Source: Serripes groenlandicus
Lineage: Eukaryota > Mollusca > Bivalvia > Cardiida > Cardiidae
NCBI GenBank assembly: GCA_031761405.1
Contig: JASEVX010000001.1
Location: 42,993,587 to 43,057,586 of the forward strand
Direction: 5' to 3'
Length of the DNA stretch: 64,000 nucleotides
A program made the translations under genes and the position numbers. This document shows positions 54,200-64,000 of the stretch, in pieces. Positions within the stretch are counted from its first letter, which is position 1; each line of letters starts with the position of its first letter. The notes below the pieces were generated by a model. It saw only the letters and a program-made list of their open reading frames with translations. It did no database searches and had not been told where the DNA came from.

Positions 54200-54382
54200 G
54201 TTAACAACACAGCAGACGCCTTTTATTTATTCTCCGAAATTATAGATTTTCTTAAATCTAGTCAATTGAAAAGAGTTAAAAATAATAAGTGAAAGAATTA
54301 GCAGAGCAATTCCTATTTTTACCCCATTTTCTGTTTATAAAAGTGATATGCTGCAGATGCATCAAAAATGAGGGAAAGGGTC
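54200..54382. mobile_element. TTAA MITE, decayed
   Basis: Body trace GAAAAGAGTTAAAAATAATA, then GATATGCTGCAGATGCATCA and TGAGGGAAAGGGTCAG. Confidence 0.5.
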
Positions 54383-54668
54383 AGTTCTGTTAAAATAATA
54401 TGGGCATGTCACTTGAAATCTAATCTGTAGGACTGATACCTGTTAAGATTCAGATCAATCCCACAGCCTGATCAGATTCTCCCATGCTGGCCATGGAGTC
54501 AATCAGGAAGTTATCCTGGAAGGATATTTGATAACATTTTGGACTAATTATGCAATTTGATTGTGATAAGCATTGTTGGCATTAACCCGTTTAATGCTGG
54601 TTTTTTTTTTTTCTAAATGGATTTATCAAGCATGCACCAGGAAGAGTCCATAGCCAATGTTAGGAATA

Positions 54669-54929
54669 TTAACCCTTTCCCTCATACGACAATTCTGCAG
54701 CAGACGACTTTAAACATATTTTATCAAAAAGTAGAAAATCTCTATAATTGAATGGATAACCTTTGACAAAAAGTGGAAAACATTGTGGCAAAAGGAGAAA
54801 TTGCACGTTTTGTGCAATTTCTTCTTTTGTCACTATGTTTTCAAAAAGCCGTCTGCTGCAGAGGCAGCAGAGGTATAATACTGGTGGTTCCCGGTGTTAC
54901 ACAATTAGTTCCACCAGTCAAAGGGTTAA
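54669..54929 (+). mobile_element. TTAA MITE, Cat subfamily, with a replaced right end
   Basis: The copy is standard up to GTCTGCTGCAGAGGCAGCAG. About 70 bp of unrelated sequence (GGTATAATACTGGTGGTTCC) then replaces the usual end, and an AAAGGGTTAA closes it. Confidence 0.8.
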
Positions 54930-54969
54930 TTTCAAAACCTGGTACGATCTGTTTTCAAGTGACATGGCT

Positions 54970-55179
54970 TTTGACCCTTTCTCACATTCATCAAATCTGC
55001 ATATTGGCAAAAAAATGAAAAATCTCCATACATAAGGGTTCAATTATTGAAAAGAGTTAAAAACATTGTGTCAAATGGAGAAATTGCTTGTTTGAGCAAT
55101 TTCACCTTTTGTCACTATGTTTCCAAAATACGTCTGCTGCAGTGGTGTCAGAAAGCGTCTGTATGTGGGAAAGGGTTAA
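54970..55179 (+). mobile_element. TTAA MITE, Cac subfamily
   Basis: TTGACCCTTTCTCACATTCA to GTATGTGGGAAAGGGTTAA. Confidence 0.8.
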
Positions 55180-55384
55180 AGAACCAAAGTCCATTTGTTT
55201 CTCGTTGTATGATAAGAGACAAATTTTTATTTCCATTATTTATTTCTTCCGGACTTCATTGTGATTTTATCATTGAAATTAATATCCAATAATTATGAAA
55301 AATGAGGAAAATGTGTTGCTTATTAAATTCTAGAGAAGTTTGACTCGAAAAATGTTTTATTTGTATTTTCAAACAACAAAGAAG

Positions 55385-55545
55385 TCTATGTGGAAAAGCA
55401 GCCAGTTGCTTGGGAAGATTGTTGTGTGGAGAACTGGTGTGAGAAAACCAGGAAATGCATGAGTAGGTGAACCAGCCGCCGTGATATAACTGAGAAATTG
55501 TTAAAAACGGCGTTAAACCCCAATCAATCAAACAACAAAGCATGA
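55385..55545 (+). mobile_element. SINE tail half, forward
   Basis: GGAAAAGCAGCCAGTTGCTT, GTGATATAACTGAGAAATTG, ACGGCGTTAAACCCCAATCA and a TCAATCAAAC tail. The tRNA-like head is missing. Confidence 0.8.
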
Positions 55546-55715
55546 GAAGCCAGAACAGTCTTATATCAATCAGCAATTCTTAATCTCAGAAATATTTAAA
55601 TCATGCACTTCAGTTCCGTCATTAAATTTGTTCAATGACAAAAACTTTGATTTAAATCAAGAAGAGAGTAAGTCAGTTCTCATCTAACAGAGCTTGAAGA
55701 TAACTTGTCTGGTTA

Positions 55716-56306
55716 TTAGTCCCCTACCGGCGTGCCGAAGGGGACTATTAGGTTTGCACTCCGTCCGTCAGTCCGTCCGTCAGTCAGTCAGTCCGGCAAA
55801 TCAGTTTTCCGCACTTTTTTTCTACATGCTTTGAGGTATTGAGCTGAAATTTTGTATATGCCTTTGTAATCATGTGTCACAGATCAAGTTCGCGTTTCCT
55901 GGGATTTCGTCAATTTTTTAATGAGTTATGCCCCTTTTTGGACTTAGAATATTCGTTTTCCGCATTTTTTTTCTACATGCTTTGAGGTATTGAGCTGAAA
56001 TTTTGTATATGCCTCTGTAATCATGTGTCACAGATCAAGTTCGCGTTTCATGGGATTTCGTCAATTTTTTTATGAGTTATGCCCCTTTTTGGACATAGAA
56101 TATTCGTTTTCCGCATTTTTTTTCTACATGCTTTGAGGTATTGAGCTGAAATTTTGTATATGCCTCTGTAATCATGTGTCACAGATCAAGTTCGCGTTTC
56201 ATGGGATTTCGTCAATTTTTTTATGAGTTATGCCCCTTTTTGGACTTAGTGCAAACCGGTAGGGGACTATGGTATTGCTTGCAATCCAGTTACTTGTTAT
56301 TATACA
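55716..56306 (-). mobile_element. Pearl-like element, reverse copy of 16811-17262, three core units
   Basis: TTATTAGTCCCCTACCGG at the left, a (CAGTCCGT)n tract, then three units of about 130 bp carrying ATGAGTTATGCCCCTTTTTG (two in the other copy), ending TGGTATTGCTTGCAATCCAG and TTACTTGTT. Confidence 0.88.
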
Positions 56307-56397
56307 TATGCTGGTATCATCATGGGCATTTGATTGATGTTTACCAGAAAAGGGTCAGTTTCATAGAAAAGAGACCAAGAAGAGAAAAGACTAAGAT

Positions 56398-56635
56398 TTC
56401 CCCTTGCCCATATGCTACAAATCTTCAGCAGATAATTTAGAAAATACATTGGCAAAAAATATTGAAATCTCTATAAATGAAAGAAAAATTATTTAATAGA
56501 GTTGAAAACATTGATGCGAATTCAGAAATTGCTTATAATGAGCAATTCTCCATATATTTGCCACATTGTTTGTAAAGTCATCTGCTGCAGATGCGTCAAA
56601 ATGACGAAAATGTGTCTACAAGTGGGTAGGATTAA
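56398..56635 (+). mobile_element. TTAA MITE, decayed
   Basis: TTCCCCTTGCCCATATGCTA at the left, GCTTATAATGAGCAATTCTC centre, AAGTGGGTAGGATTAAG at the right. Confidence 0.55.
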
Positions 56636-56761
56636 GAATTTATGTATTTCAGTCTCTAAAATTGTCATTTCTCATAAAGCTTATTGTTGTATTTAAAAGT
56701 TTCAATTTATAATTTCAATATTGATAATATTGACCAGATTGGAATTAATGAATGCTTTCCT

Positions 56762-56991
56762 TTATCTTTTTCCCACATATAGACGTTTGTTGACGCCTCT
56801 GCAGCAGACGACTATTGAAAAACATTGTGACAAAAGGAGTAATTGCTCATAATGAGCAATTTCTCCTTTTGTCACAATGTTTTCAACTTTATTCAATAAA
56901 ATGTTCTTTCATTCATAGAGAATTTCCATATTTTTTATTAAATTTTTCAAAGTCGTCTGCTGCAGATTTGTTGTATGTGGGAAAGGGTTAA
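56762..56991 (-). mobile_element. TTAA MITE, full, Cac subfamily, reverse
   Basis: TTATCTTTTTCCCACATATA to GTATGTGGGAAAGGGTTAA with a perfect GAGTAATTGCTCATAATGAG centre arm. Confidence 0.88.
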
Positions 56992-57079
56992 TCATGTATG
57001 TAAAGTGTAGACTCTTCAATTATTGCATTCCCTCCCTTGGCAAAGAGACACTAATGACTTATTGGCAGACAACACATGC

Positions 57080-57380
57080 TTCCCTTCAAACATTTGTGGT
57101 TGAGCCCCAGTAGTAACTCTGGCTGTCAATCCAGGGATTATGAGTTTTTATCCCAGCTCATCCAACAATCTTTATGACATTTGCCGAACGCTATTGGTCT
57201 CCCACTAATGGGCTAACATACTCTTTTGGGAAAGCAGCCAGTTGCTTGGAATGACTGCTTTGTAGATAGAGTACTTGTGTGAGAAAGCTAGGAAACACAT
57301 GGGTAGGTGAACTGGCCACTGTGACATGACTGAGAGTTGTTCAAAAATAGCGTTAAACACCATTCTATCAATCAAACACT
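57080..57380 (+). mobile_element. tRNA-headed SINE, full length, forward
   Basis: Head region near 57100-57160 (GGCTGTCAATCCAGGGATTA), body CTCCCACTAATGGGCTAACA and GAAAGCAGCCAGTTGCTTGG, then AGCGTTAAACACCATTCTAT and a CAATCAAAC tail. Confidence 0.75.
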
Positions 57381-57634
57381 TGTGAAAATAACTGCCGAAA
57401 TGAAAAGACTTACTTGTAATGGTATAGAAGATATTCTGAGAAAAGGAGGTTTTAGATAAATTCGGGCAATTTAACTTTTTACACAATTTAAATTTTAAAC
57501 TGAAGCTGTATAGGTATCCAAGTCACTGTAAGAGGAAAAAAGGTAAAGTTATTGACAGTTAACCCTTATCCAAATAGAAAACATCATAATTATTTTGAAA
57601 GTTCCATAAAGGTAGGGGTTTTGGAAGGATTTGT

Positions 57635-57890
57635 TTGTTTGGAGTTTAACGCCGCTTTCAACAGCTTTGGTCATATCACGGCGGTCAGTGCACCTACCCA
57701 TGTTTTCCTGGCTTTCCCACACCAGTACTTGCACAACATTCTTTCGAAGCCACTGACTACTTTTTCACATAAATCAGAGGTGAGAGGCAATGGGAAAAAT
57801 CGCCCGAAAGAATGTTCGCCTCAACCGGGTATCGAACCCGTGACCTACAGATCACAAGTCAGATACGCTACCAACTGAGCTACCCGGCCG
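57635..57890 (-). mobile_element. tRNA-headed SINE, best-preserved copy
   Basis: On the minus strand the head reads GGGTAGCTCAGTTGGTAGCG (box A) and TCACGGGTTCGATACCCGG (box B) with pairing T-arm bases. The body and the TTTGTTTG tail match 40612-40872. Its retained RNA polymerase III boxes make it the reference copy in the window. Confidence 0.9.
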
Positions 57891-57925
57891 GGTTGGTTTT
57901 GGAAGGATAAAAATATCCTATTATT

Positions 57926-58232
57926 GATTGAATTGACAACATATTTTCCCATCAAGAATGAATCATATTAATGATTTATTGATTGAATTGACAACATATT
58001 TTCCCGTCAGGAATGAATCATATTAATGATTTATTGATTGAATTGACAACATATTTTCCCATCAGGAATGAATAATATTAATGATTTATTGATTGAATTG
58101 ACAACATATTTTCCCATCAGGAATGAATAATATTAATGATTTATTGATTGAATTGACAGCATATTTTCCCATCAGGAATGAATCATATTAACGATTTATT
58201 GATTGAATTGACAACATATTTTCCCATCAGGA
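57926..58232. repeat. 55-bp tandem repeat, ~5.5 units
   Basis: TTATTGATTGAATTGACAAC and ATATTTTCCCATCAGGAATG recur every 55 bp with only scattered changes, implying recent expansion. Confidence 0.92.
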
Positions 58233-58517
58233 AGCAACCATATTATTGTATGAACCCATATCAAAGGTATAGGTAAGGGGGCTGAACAGATCTTTTCTCC
58301 ACCATATTTCTTTAAGTACCCACTAGATAGGGTTGACAGTCAAATAAAGTTTTAGAATACTTTAAATACCTGCATTATCTACTTCATGTATGATCATTCA
58401 ACCATCACAAAAATTGTTCACTTTGTAATTTTTAAACCATGGTGATATTTTGTAAAAAGGTAATTATTTTTATCATCTAGAGATATAGAGTGCATGTTTC
58501 ATCTGTACCTGTTGTAG

Positions 58518-58742
58518 TTAATCCTTTCCCTCATACAACTAATCTGCAGCAGACGACTTTAAAAACACACATTAATAAGGAAAATATCTATAAAGGGAAG
58601 TATAACAATTGATACGAGTTGAAAACATTGGGGCAAATGAAGAAATTGTTCAATATGAGCAATTTCTCCATTTGCCACTATGTTTTCAAAAGTCATCTGC
58701 TGCAGAGGCATCTGAAAGTGTCTGTATGTGGGATAGGGTTAA
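58518..58742 (+). mobile_element. TTAA MITE, near full, Cac-type right end
   Basis: TTAATCCTTTCCCTCATACA to GTATGTGGGATAGGGTTAA. It mixes a Cat-type left end with a Cac-type right end. Confidence 0.85.
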
Positions 58743-58969
58743 CCCTTTCCGTCATATAGATGCTTTCTGACGCCTCTGCAGCAGACGGCTTCTTGAAAAC
58801 ATAGTGACAAAAGAAGAAATTGCTTAAAACAAAAAAAATCTCCTTTTGCTACACTGTTTTCTACTTTTTGTCATAGGTTATCCATTCAATTATAGAGATT
58901 TTCTTTTTTTTTGACCAAAAAAGTTTAAAGTCGTCTGCTGCAGAATTGTCGCATGAGGGAAAGGGTTAA
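58739..58969 (-). mobile_element. TTAA MITE, full, Cat subfamily, reverse
   Basis: TTAACCCTTTCCGTCATATA to GCATGAGGGAAAGGGTTAA; it shares the TTAA at 58739 with the previous copy. Confidence 0.9.
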
Positions 58970-58974
58970 AGTCT

Positions 58975-59680
58975 TAATTAAATGTGATGAGTGCCTTCCT
59001 GTCTGCTCATGAGGCCTTTTCTAGATACAGACAGGTTTCGAGACTATTGTTTGATCAATTGATCAAAACTATTAAAATTGGTCTCCAAATCACACAGCCA
59101 AATTAAAGGAGACAATTGCCTTCCTGCTGTCTGCTTATGAAGCCTTTCTGAGATACAGACAGCTTAAGAATATATTGTTTGAAAAGGAGCAATTGTTCAA
59201 AAGACTTTATATTGTTGTCCAAATAACAGATTAAAAAAGATCCATATAAATCAATGGCTGTTATCAAGTTTCCAGTTTGATCTACTCTCTTCACATTTTA
59301 CATGTGTTTAGAGGATTATGATTATGGTACAACACAAATATAGATTTCAATATATACAATGGTACAATACAGAACCATTGCGGATAGTTCACATATTGCA
59401 GACAATATGAGCAATACTCCAAATATTACAACCATAGGGCATATGTGATTAGAGTATATCCAGATTAATCTGCACATTTTTGCTTCTAATCTTCACTATT
59501 TGATAAGTAGTCACAAAAGCTGTCAAGAAATTTCTTACATGATGGTTTTCAATCGGATCAAATTGTATGGATGCACATAAAAATCTAGATATCCAGATTA
59601 GCTTGTCACAAATATCCTAAGGTTTATTTTACTGGAACTAGGCATATTTTCATGAATTATTCATACTTTGTTACAATATT
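58975..59680. other. Non-coding stretch with a short direct duplication
   Basis: Two related segments around CCTTCCTGTCTGCTCATGAG (58993) and CCTTCCTGCTGTCTGCTTAT (59119), each followed by GAGATACAGACAG-like sequence. Otherwise nothing recognised. Confidence 0.5.
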
Positions 59681-59688
59681 GTTCACAG

Positions 59689-59760
59689 GAGGTATTACAA
59701 AGCCAGTGTGGCCACCCATCAGATAGCAGCTACACGTTCAGACTGGGATCTACCAACAAA
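59689..59760 (+). CDS. Possible further exon (phase 2 to phase 2, 72 bp)
   Basis: A TTGTTCACAG acceptor and an AACAAA|GTAAGT donor bound 72 bp. Read with one leading base it gives RYYKASVATHQIAATRSDWD, with no stop. Its first base G would complete AGG (Arg) with the plus J-protein exon 3, so it could be another cassette of that gene. It has no hydrophobic segment and would need a further exon. It is also open in frame 0, so it may belong to another gene or be chance. Confidence 0.4.
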
Positions 59761-59821
59761 GTAAGTACATATAATAAAGTAAGCAGCCTTGCAATTAAAC
59801 CAATTATCTCATATGATATGT

Positions 59822-60290
59822 TTAGCTCATCTGAGCACAAAGTTCGGGCTGAGGTATTCTGATCAGTCACCGTCTGTTGTTCATCTGTCAACAATTCCTT
59901 TAAACAACATCTCCTCTGAAACCACTACACCAATATTCATGAAACTTCACAGGAATATTCCATGGGTGTTCCTTTTTCAAAAAGATTCAAATAATTTAAT
60001 TCTATGTAGAACTTTGGCTACTGCAGCATTAGAAATGCCCTTTATGTGTATGTAGTAAACAGTTTAAAAATCTTTATGTGCAAAAGTGCTGGCCCGTTAT
60101 GCAAAGAATTTGGCACAAAATTGATTTTCCTTTAGTCTACAGAGATTATTCAAATTGTTCCAATCTTTTAAAAAACATGGCCACTAGGGGGTGGGGCTTG
60201 TTTTCCTTAAACGTATATATATGGTAAAACTTAAAAAAATCTTCTTCACAAATGTTCTTGGGTGAGCCTCTACAAAGAATGTTCAAATTG
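59822..60290 (-). repeat. Pearl-like element fragment, reverse
   Basis: TTTAGCTCATCTGAGCACAA is the hairpin end; the body has CACCAATATTCATGAAACTT and AAACATGGCCACTAGGGGGT. Confidence 0.65.
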
Positions 60291-60294
60291 GCAT

Positions 60295-61220
60295 TTCTTG
60301 TCTGTAGTTTTATTTATCCTAACATTATTCCCTGTTGGAGACCTTTTAAATTTTACATTAAGACTAAATCATACAGCTAAGATTACCTTGTTGCAAAAAT
60401 ACTGTTTAGCCCAATTGCTTACCTTTCAAGAATGTGTTTGAAAGTCACCTGTTGCAGAATGATTGAAAGGATGCAGTAGATTTTGGAATCATCAGCATTG
60501 ATGCATAGATAAAACTTGATTTTTCTGGCAAGTTAAACACTTACAACAATTCTGCAGATGATGATTTAAAAACGTCTAGGCAAAATTATTGTACATTTCC
60601 TTAAATGAAAGTCTCATTATTAAATAAAATTGAAATCATTGTGACGAAAGGAAAAAATTGATGAAAACTATAAAAGTCTTATCCTCAGAGAGAATGTGAC
60701 TTATTTTCAAAAATGTGTATAAATGTTTCATACCTGATTCAATTAATCCATATTTATTGATCTGACAAGTGACAACAGAGATGTTAGGGGACAGGGGCCG
60801 TTTTGCATTATATGGCAATAGCTATATAATTATTGCCTAATGACAGTGGAGTGATACTGGTCCTCTTGTTTCTTTTCTCACAATATTTTCAAAAGTTGTA
60901 GGAAAGGTAGTAAATCAGGCAAGTGATATTGGCCGGTTTGGACCATATCATTATGCCTTTGTTCAATATGTATGTATTATTATGGTAGGTAAAGAAAAGA
61001 ATGTAATGCCTGTAAACAAAATTTCTTTCAGAAGAGATGTTAAACAGTCCTAGCATTTATCAAGAGAAATAATTGATGTGTTTTGGTGATCTCTACTTCC
61101 TGGTTGATCAACAAATCAGACAAAAAACAGTGTGCAAATCAGATTTGTCTTCTTGTGTTGTTTGATAACAATCACTGTCTAAAACCAAATGCTGAATGTG
61201 AAAAAAGGAAAAATAGCTCA
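60295..61220. other. Non-coding stretch
   Basis: AT-rich, with a MITE trace at about 60540-60660 (ACAACAATTCTGCAGATGAT). No exon is supported. Confidence 0.4.
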
Positions 61221-61228
61221 GTATCTTT

Positions 61229-62255
61229 GGATCACCTAAGCCGAAGGCTGAAGGTGATCTATTCTGATTACTCACTGTCCGTCGTCCATCCGTACGTAGT
61301 CTGTCATCCATTGTTAAATTTTAGCTTTAAACATCTCCTCCTAAACCACAGGTCCAATTTCAACCAAACTTGTTCAAAGATTTAAATTCCATGGAGAACT
61401 TAGGTTGCTGTGGCATCAGAAAGGAGGCAAAATGTCAAAATTTTAAAACTCTCCTTCTCTGAATCTGCTTGTCAGATTCCAATATAATTTGGTAGAAATG
61501 TTCCTTTGGTGACCCTCTTCAAAACAATATTCAAGCCATATTGATCGGTTGAAAAACATGGCAACCAGGCCGTATCAGAAAAGGGGCACAATTACCAAAC
61601 TTTAATTTCCCATCCTTATGAAAGTGCTTGTCTGATTTCAAGATCATTTTATAGAAATTTTCTTTCATTGATCCTCTAGCTAATTTCTTCAAGCCATATT
61701 AATTGGTTACAAAATATAGCAACCATGCGTTATCACAAAATGGTAAATTGAACTTTAAGCTACAAATGACAACTCCTACCATTTCACTGGACCAATTTCA
61801 ACTTTACTTCACAGGAATATTCCTTTGTTGGTTCTCTTTCAAAATTGTTCAAAGACTTACATTCTGTGTAGAACTTTGGTTGCGTCGGCATCAGAAAGTG
61901 AGAAAAATACCCAAACTTTAAAATCCAAGATAATTTAGTAGAAATGTTCCTTGAGTGACCCTCTACAAAATCTGTTCAAGCTATATTGATTTCGTTGAAA
62001 ATAGGGCAGCAAGGTGGCATCAGGAAAGGCGCAAAATGACAAAACTTTATAATTCCACCCTTATTAATGTTCTTGTTAGATTTCAAGATACAAATAGCCT
62101 TTACTGATAAGCAGTGTCCATTCCTTGCTGTTTTATTTGCACTCCTTATCAAATTTTCCCAGATATTTGCAGTTAGATACATTGTATTTGCTACTAATTT
62201 ACTATCACTCGGGTGATAGGTTAAGGGCCATCTTGGCCCTCTTGTTATTCATGTT
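61229..62255 (-). repeat. Pearl-like element, reverse, ~1 kb
   Basis: It begins with the hairpin GGATCACCTAAGCCGAAGGC and TGAAGGTGATC, then CACTGTCCGTCGTCCATCCG. Loose units carry GTAGAAATGTTCCTTTGGTG. It closes with TAAGGGCCATCTTGGCCCTC and TTGTT, the complement of the usual AACAAGAGGGCC start. Confidence 0.8.
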
Positions 62256-62344
62256 TGGATTTTCAAGCAAGGTTGAAAGGACCTGTCCCAAGATTTTGGG
62301 GTTTCAATGTTCAAACAACAAAACTATTTAAATTATTACTTTCA

Positions 62345-62515
62345 GTAAACCCTTTCTCACTTACTACAAATCTGCAGCAGATAACTTTGTAAACATCTCG
62401 GCAAAAATAAACTCTTTATATGAAAGTTTAAATTTTGAATAGGGTGGAAACAATTGTTTCAAAAGTTGACTGCTGCAAAGGCGTCAAAAAGCCGCAGTTT
62501 GTGGGAAAGGGATGA
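62345..62515 (+). mobile_element. TTAA MITE, shortened
   Basis: GTAAACCCTTTCTCACTTAC to GTGGGAAAGGGATGAA. Confidence 0.65.
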
Positions 62516-62853
62516 AAATAATCTAAATAATTACAATTCAATTTTGTTTTAGTAATATCTTTATGGCTAGATCAGTAAGGGGGGTTTACCGAAAAATCTG
62601 AAACAGGCCAGTTTTGTTTAACATTGATGATGAAAACGTATTTTATTCAGTATTATTAAAGGGTCTTTTTTGGAATTACTTAAAGAAGATATTAAAAATA
62701 TTTTGGATAAAAGAAAGAAACCTTGAGATCAAGGTTAATGATTGACCGTTAATCAATGGATGTCTAATTATTTTTACACAAATTGATACTTTTATCCATA
62801 TTTTTAATCTGTAAAAAGTCCAACATGTATATTGTTTAAACAGCATTTCCTCT

Positions 62854-63086
62854 TTAACTCTTTCCCACATGTGACAAATCTGCAGGAGATACACTTGAAT
62901 AGAAATTGACAAAATATGAATAGTCTCTATAATTAGTAATTTAGTATAATTATTCTAAAGTGTTGAAATCATTGTGTCAAAAGGAGAAATTAATCATTAT
63001 GAGCAATTTCTCTTTTTGCCACAATAATTTCAAAAGTTGTCTTCTGAAATTGCGTCAAAATGTGTCTGTATGAAGGAAAGGGTTAA
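62854..63086 (+). mobile_element. TTAA MITE, near full, Cac subfamily
   Basis: TTAACTCTTTCCCACATGTG to ATGAAGGAAAGGGTTAA with a GAAATTAATCATTATGAGCA centre. Confidence 0.82.
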
Positions 63087-63299
63087 CACGTAATTAAATT
63101 TAAGAGTAATAACTAGTATGTTTGTCACCAACCTCTTTAACTTATATGTCGTCTGTCCGCTACATTATGACATGGTAACAGTTACTGGACAGTGGCAGGT
63201 GACCCATTGTGTTCCCTGGAATACTAATGTGAAATTAAATCTTGCAGGTCAAGAAAACATAATGTTTAAAAATTCAAATTTTCTTTTTTTATAATTATG

Positions 63300-63560
63300 T
63301 TAAAAAATGATGTTCCCCTTTGGTTATACTACTGCACATGTCTGTCCATCGGTCGGTCAGTCGGCCCTTTGGTAGATCAAAGTCTTTCTATATGCTAACA
63401 AGATAATGATTGGAACTAAAGTTCTCAAATTTGCCATGACCAGTTGATGACCCCTTTAGATATTGAGGTCATCTGTTCATATGTCAAGGTCACAGTGACC
63501 TGGAACACAAAGGAGGGAGGAGCAGCATAATGTTTGACAAACCTCTCTTGTTGTGATAGC
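63300..63560. repeat. Mollusc-type dispersed repeat with GGTCACAGTGACC
   Basis: CCATCGGTCGGTCAGTCGGC, CCAGTTGATGACCCCTTTAG, GAGGTCATCTGTTCATATGT and CAAGGTCACAGTGACCTGGA are in order. I recognise this repeat style from molluscan genomes but cannot name the family. Confidence 0.55.
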
Positions 63561-63702
63561 TCGGATGTCCTATACAAAATTCGCCATCTAATAATGTGGG
63601 AATTCAAATAAGATTATTATTTTGTATTCGCCACCCTATGTTGTTGGTAATCAATAGAATCGTCTCACTGAGATGGGTTTATTAAGTTCCACACTGTAAG
63701 GT

Positions 63703-63914
63703 TTAACCCTTTTCCTCATACAACAATTATGCAGCAGACGACTTTGAACATATTCTAACCAAAAAAAGAAAATCTCTTTAATTGAATGGATAACCTATGA
63801 CATAAAGTGGAAAACATTGTGGCAAAAGGAGAAATTGCTTGTTTTGAGCACTTTCTTCTTTTGTCCGTCTGCTGCAGAGGTGTCAGAAAGCGTCTATATG
63901 AGGGAAAGTGTTAA
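63703..63914 (+). mobile_element. TTAA MITE, Cat subfamily, small internal deletion
   Basis: TTAACCCTTTTCCTCATACA to TATGAGGGAAAGTGTTAA; it lacks the CACTATGTTTTCAAAAAGCC segment. Confidence 0.88.
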
Positions 63915-63929
63915 GGGTCAGATAAGGCT

Positions 63930-64000
63930 TTGAACCCTTTCCCTCATATACACGCTTTCTGACGCCTCTGCAGCAGACAACTTTTGAACACACTGTAGCG
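63930..64000 (-). mobile_element. TTAA MITE, cut by the window end
   Basis: TTGAACCCTTTCCCTCATAT and GCTTTCTGACGCCTCTGCAG; reverse Cat type. The rest lies beyond 64000. Confidence 0.85.

Noticed and set aside
57820..57890. A functional tRNA gene
   Set aside because: Although box A and box B are good, the sequence is continuous with a SINE body and tail, and a diverged twin lies at 40.6-40.9 kb.

Overview
The window looks like nuclear DNA of an invertebrate, most likely a bivalve mollusc. It is AT-rich, has no dense or operon-like coding, and its genes are split by long introns with GT/AG borders. It carries repeat types known from bivalves: pearl/Helentron-like elements with a tandem core, an ACGG-type microsatellite and a hairpin end; tRNA-headed SINEs; and TTAA-flanked miniature transposons. 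The species cannot be named from this sequence. No rRNA gene, intact tRNA gene or CRISPR array was seen.

Genes. Two paralogous genes for mitochondrial-type, membrane-anchored J-domain (DnaJ/HSP40) proteins lie head to head. The minus-strand gene starts at 30078 and runs left, possibly past the window edge. The plus-strand gene starts at 43583 and runs right to at least 53896. Both have a short first exon with a basic, presequence-like N-terminus (phase 2 donor), a second exon for helices I-II of the J domain, and a third exon that begins at or next to the HPD motif. In both, the third exon ends in phase 2. Several downstream exons then start in the matching phase, and most carry one hydrophobic anchor: five on the minus strand (21.6, 20.8, 16.7, 14.6 and 5.8 kb) and three or four on the plus strand (50.0, 51.0, 51.95 and perhaps 59.7 kb). 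The simplest reading is one J domain attached to alternative membrane anchors. One minus-strand anchor exon has been triplicated, and two of its copies are broken by insertions.

Layout. 1-4587: the end of a copy of a large element with terminal inverted repeats and a degraded DIRS-like reverse transcriptase. 4.6-11.8 kb: pearl-like repeats, a 27-bp minisatellite and the last visible minus-gene anchor exon. 11.8-24.1 kb: minus-gene anchor exons among TTAA miniature transposons and nested insertions. 24.4-30.1 kb: pearl-like tandem arrays and the J-domain exons of the minus gene. 30.8-37.2 kb: a second, full-length copy of the large element with a fold-back element at its left end. 37.2-43.5 kb: a dead non-LTR retrotransposon, a three-level nested insertion and a tRNA-like sequence. 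43.6-53.9 kb: the plus gene. 54-64 kb: further repeats, one possible extra exon and many TTAA elements.

Mobile DNA makes up most of the window. The commonest family is a roughly 230-bp TTAA-flanked palindromic MITE (piggyBac-type ends), with about 50 full or decayed copies. Several touch gene structure: one copy ends 22 bp before a J-domain exon and another supplies the stop codon of an anchor exon. Gene calls rest on reading frames, splice signals and matching intron phases; there are no transcripts to confirm them.
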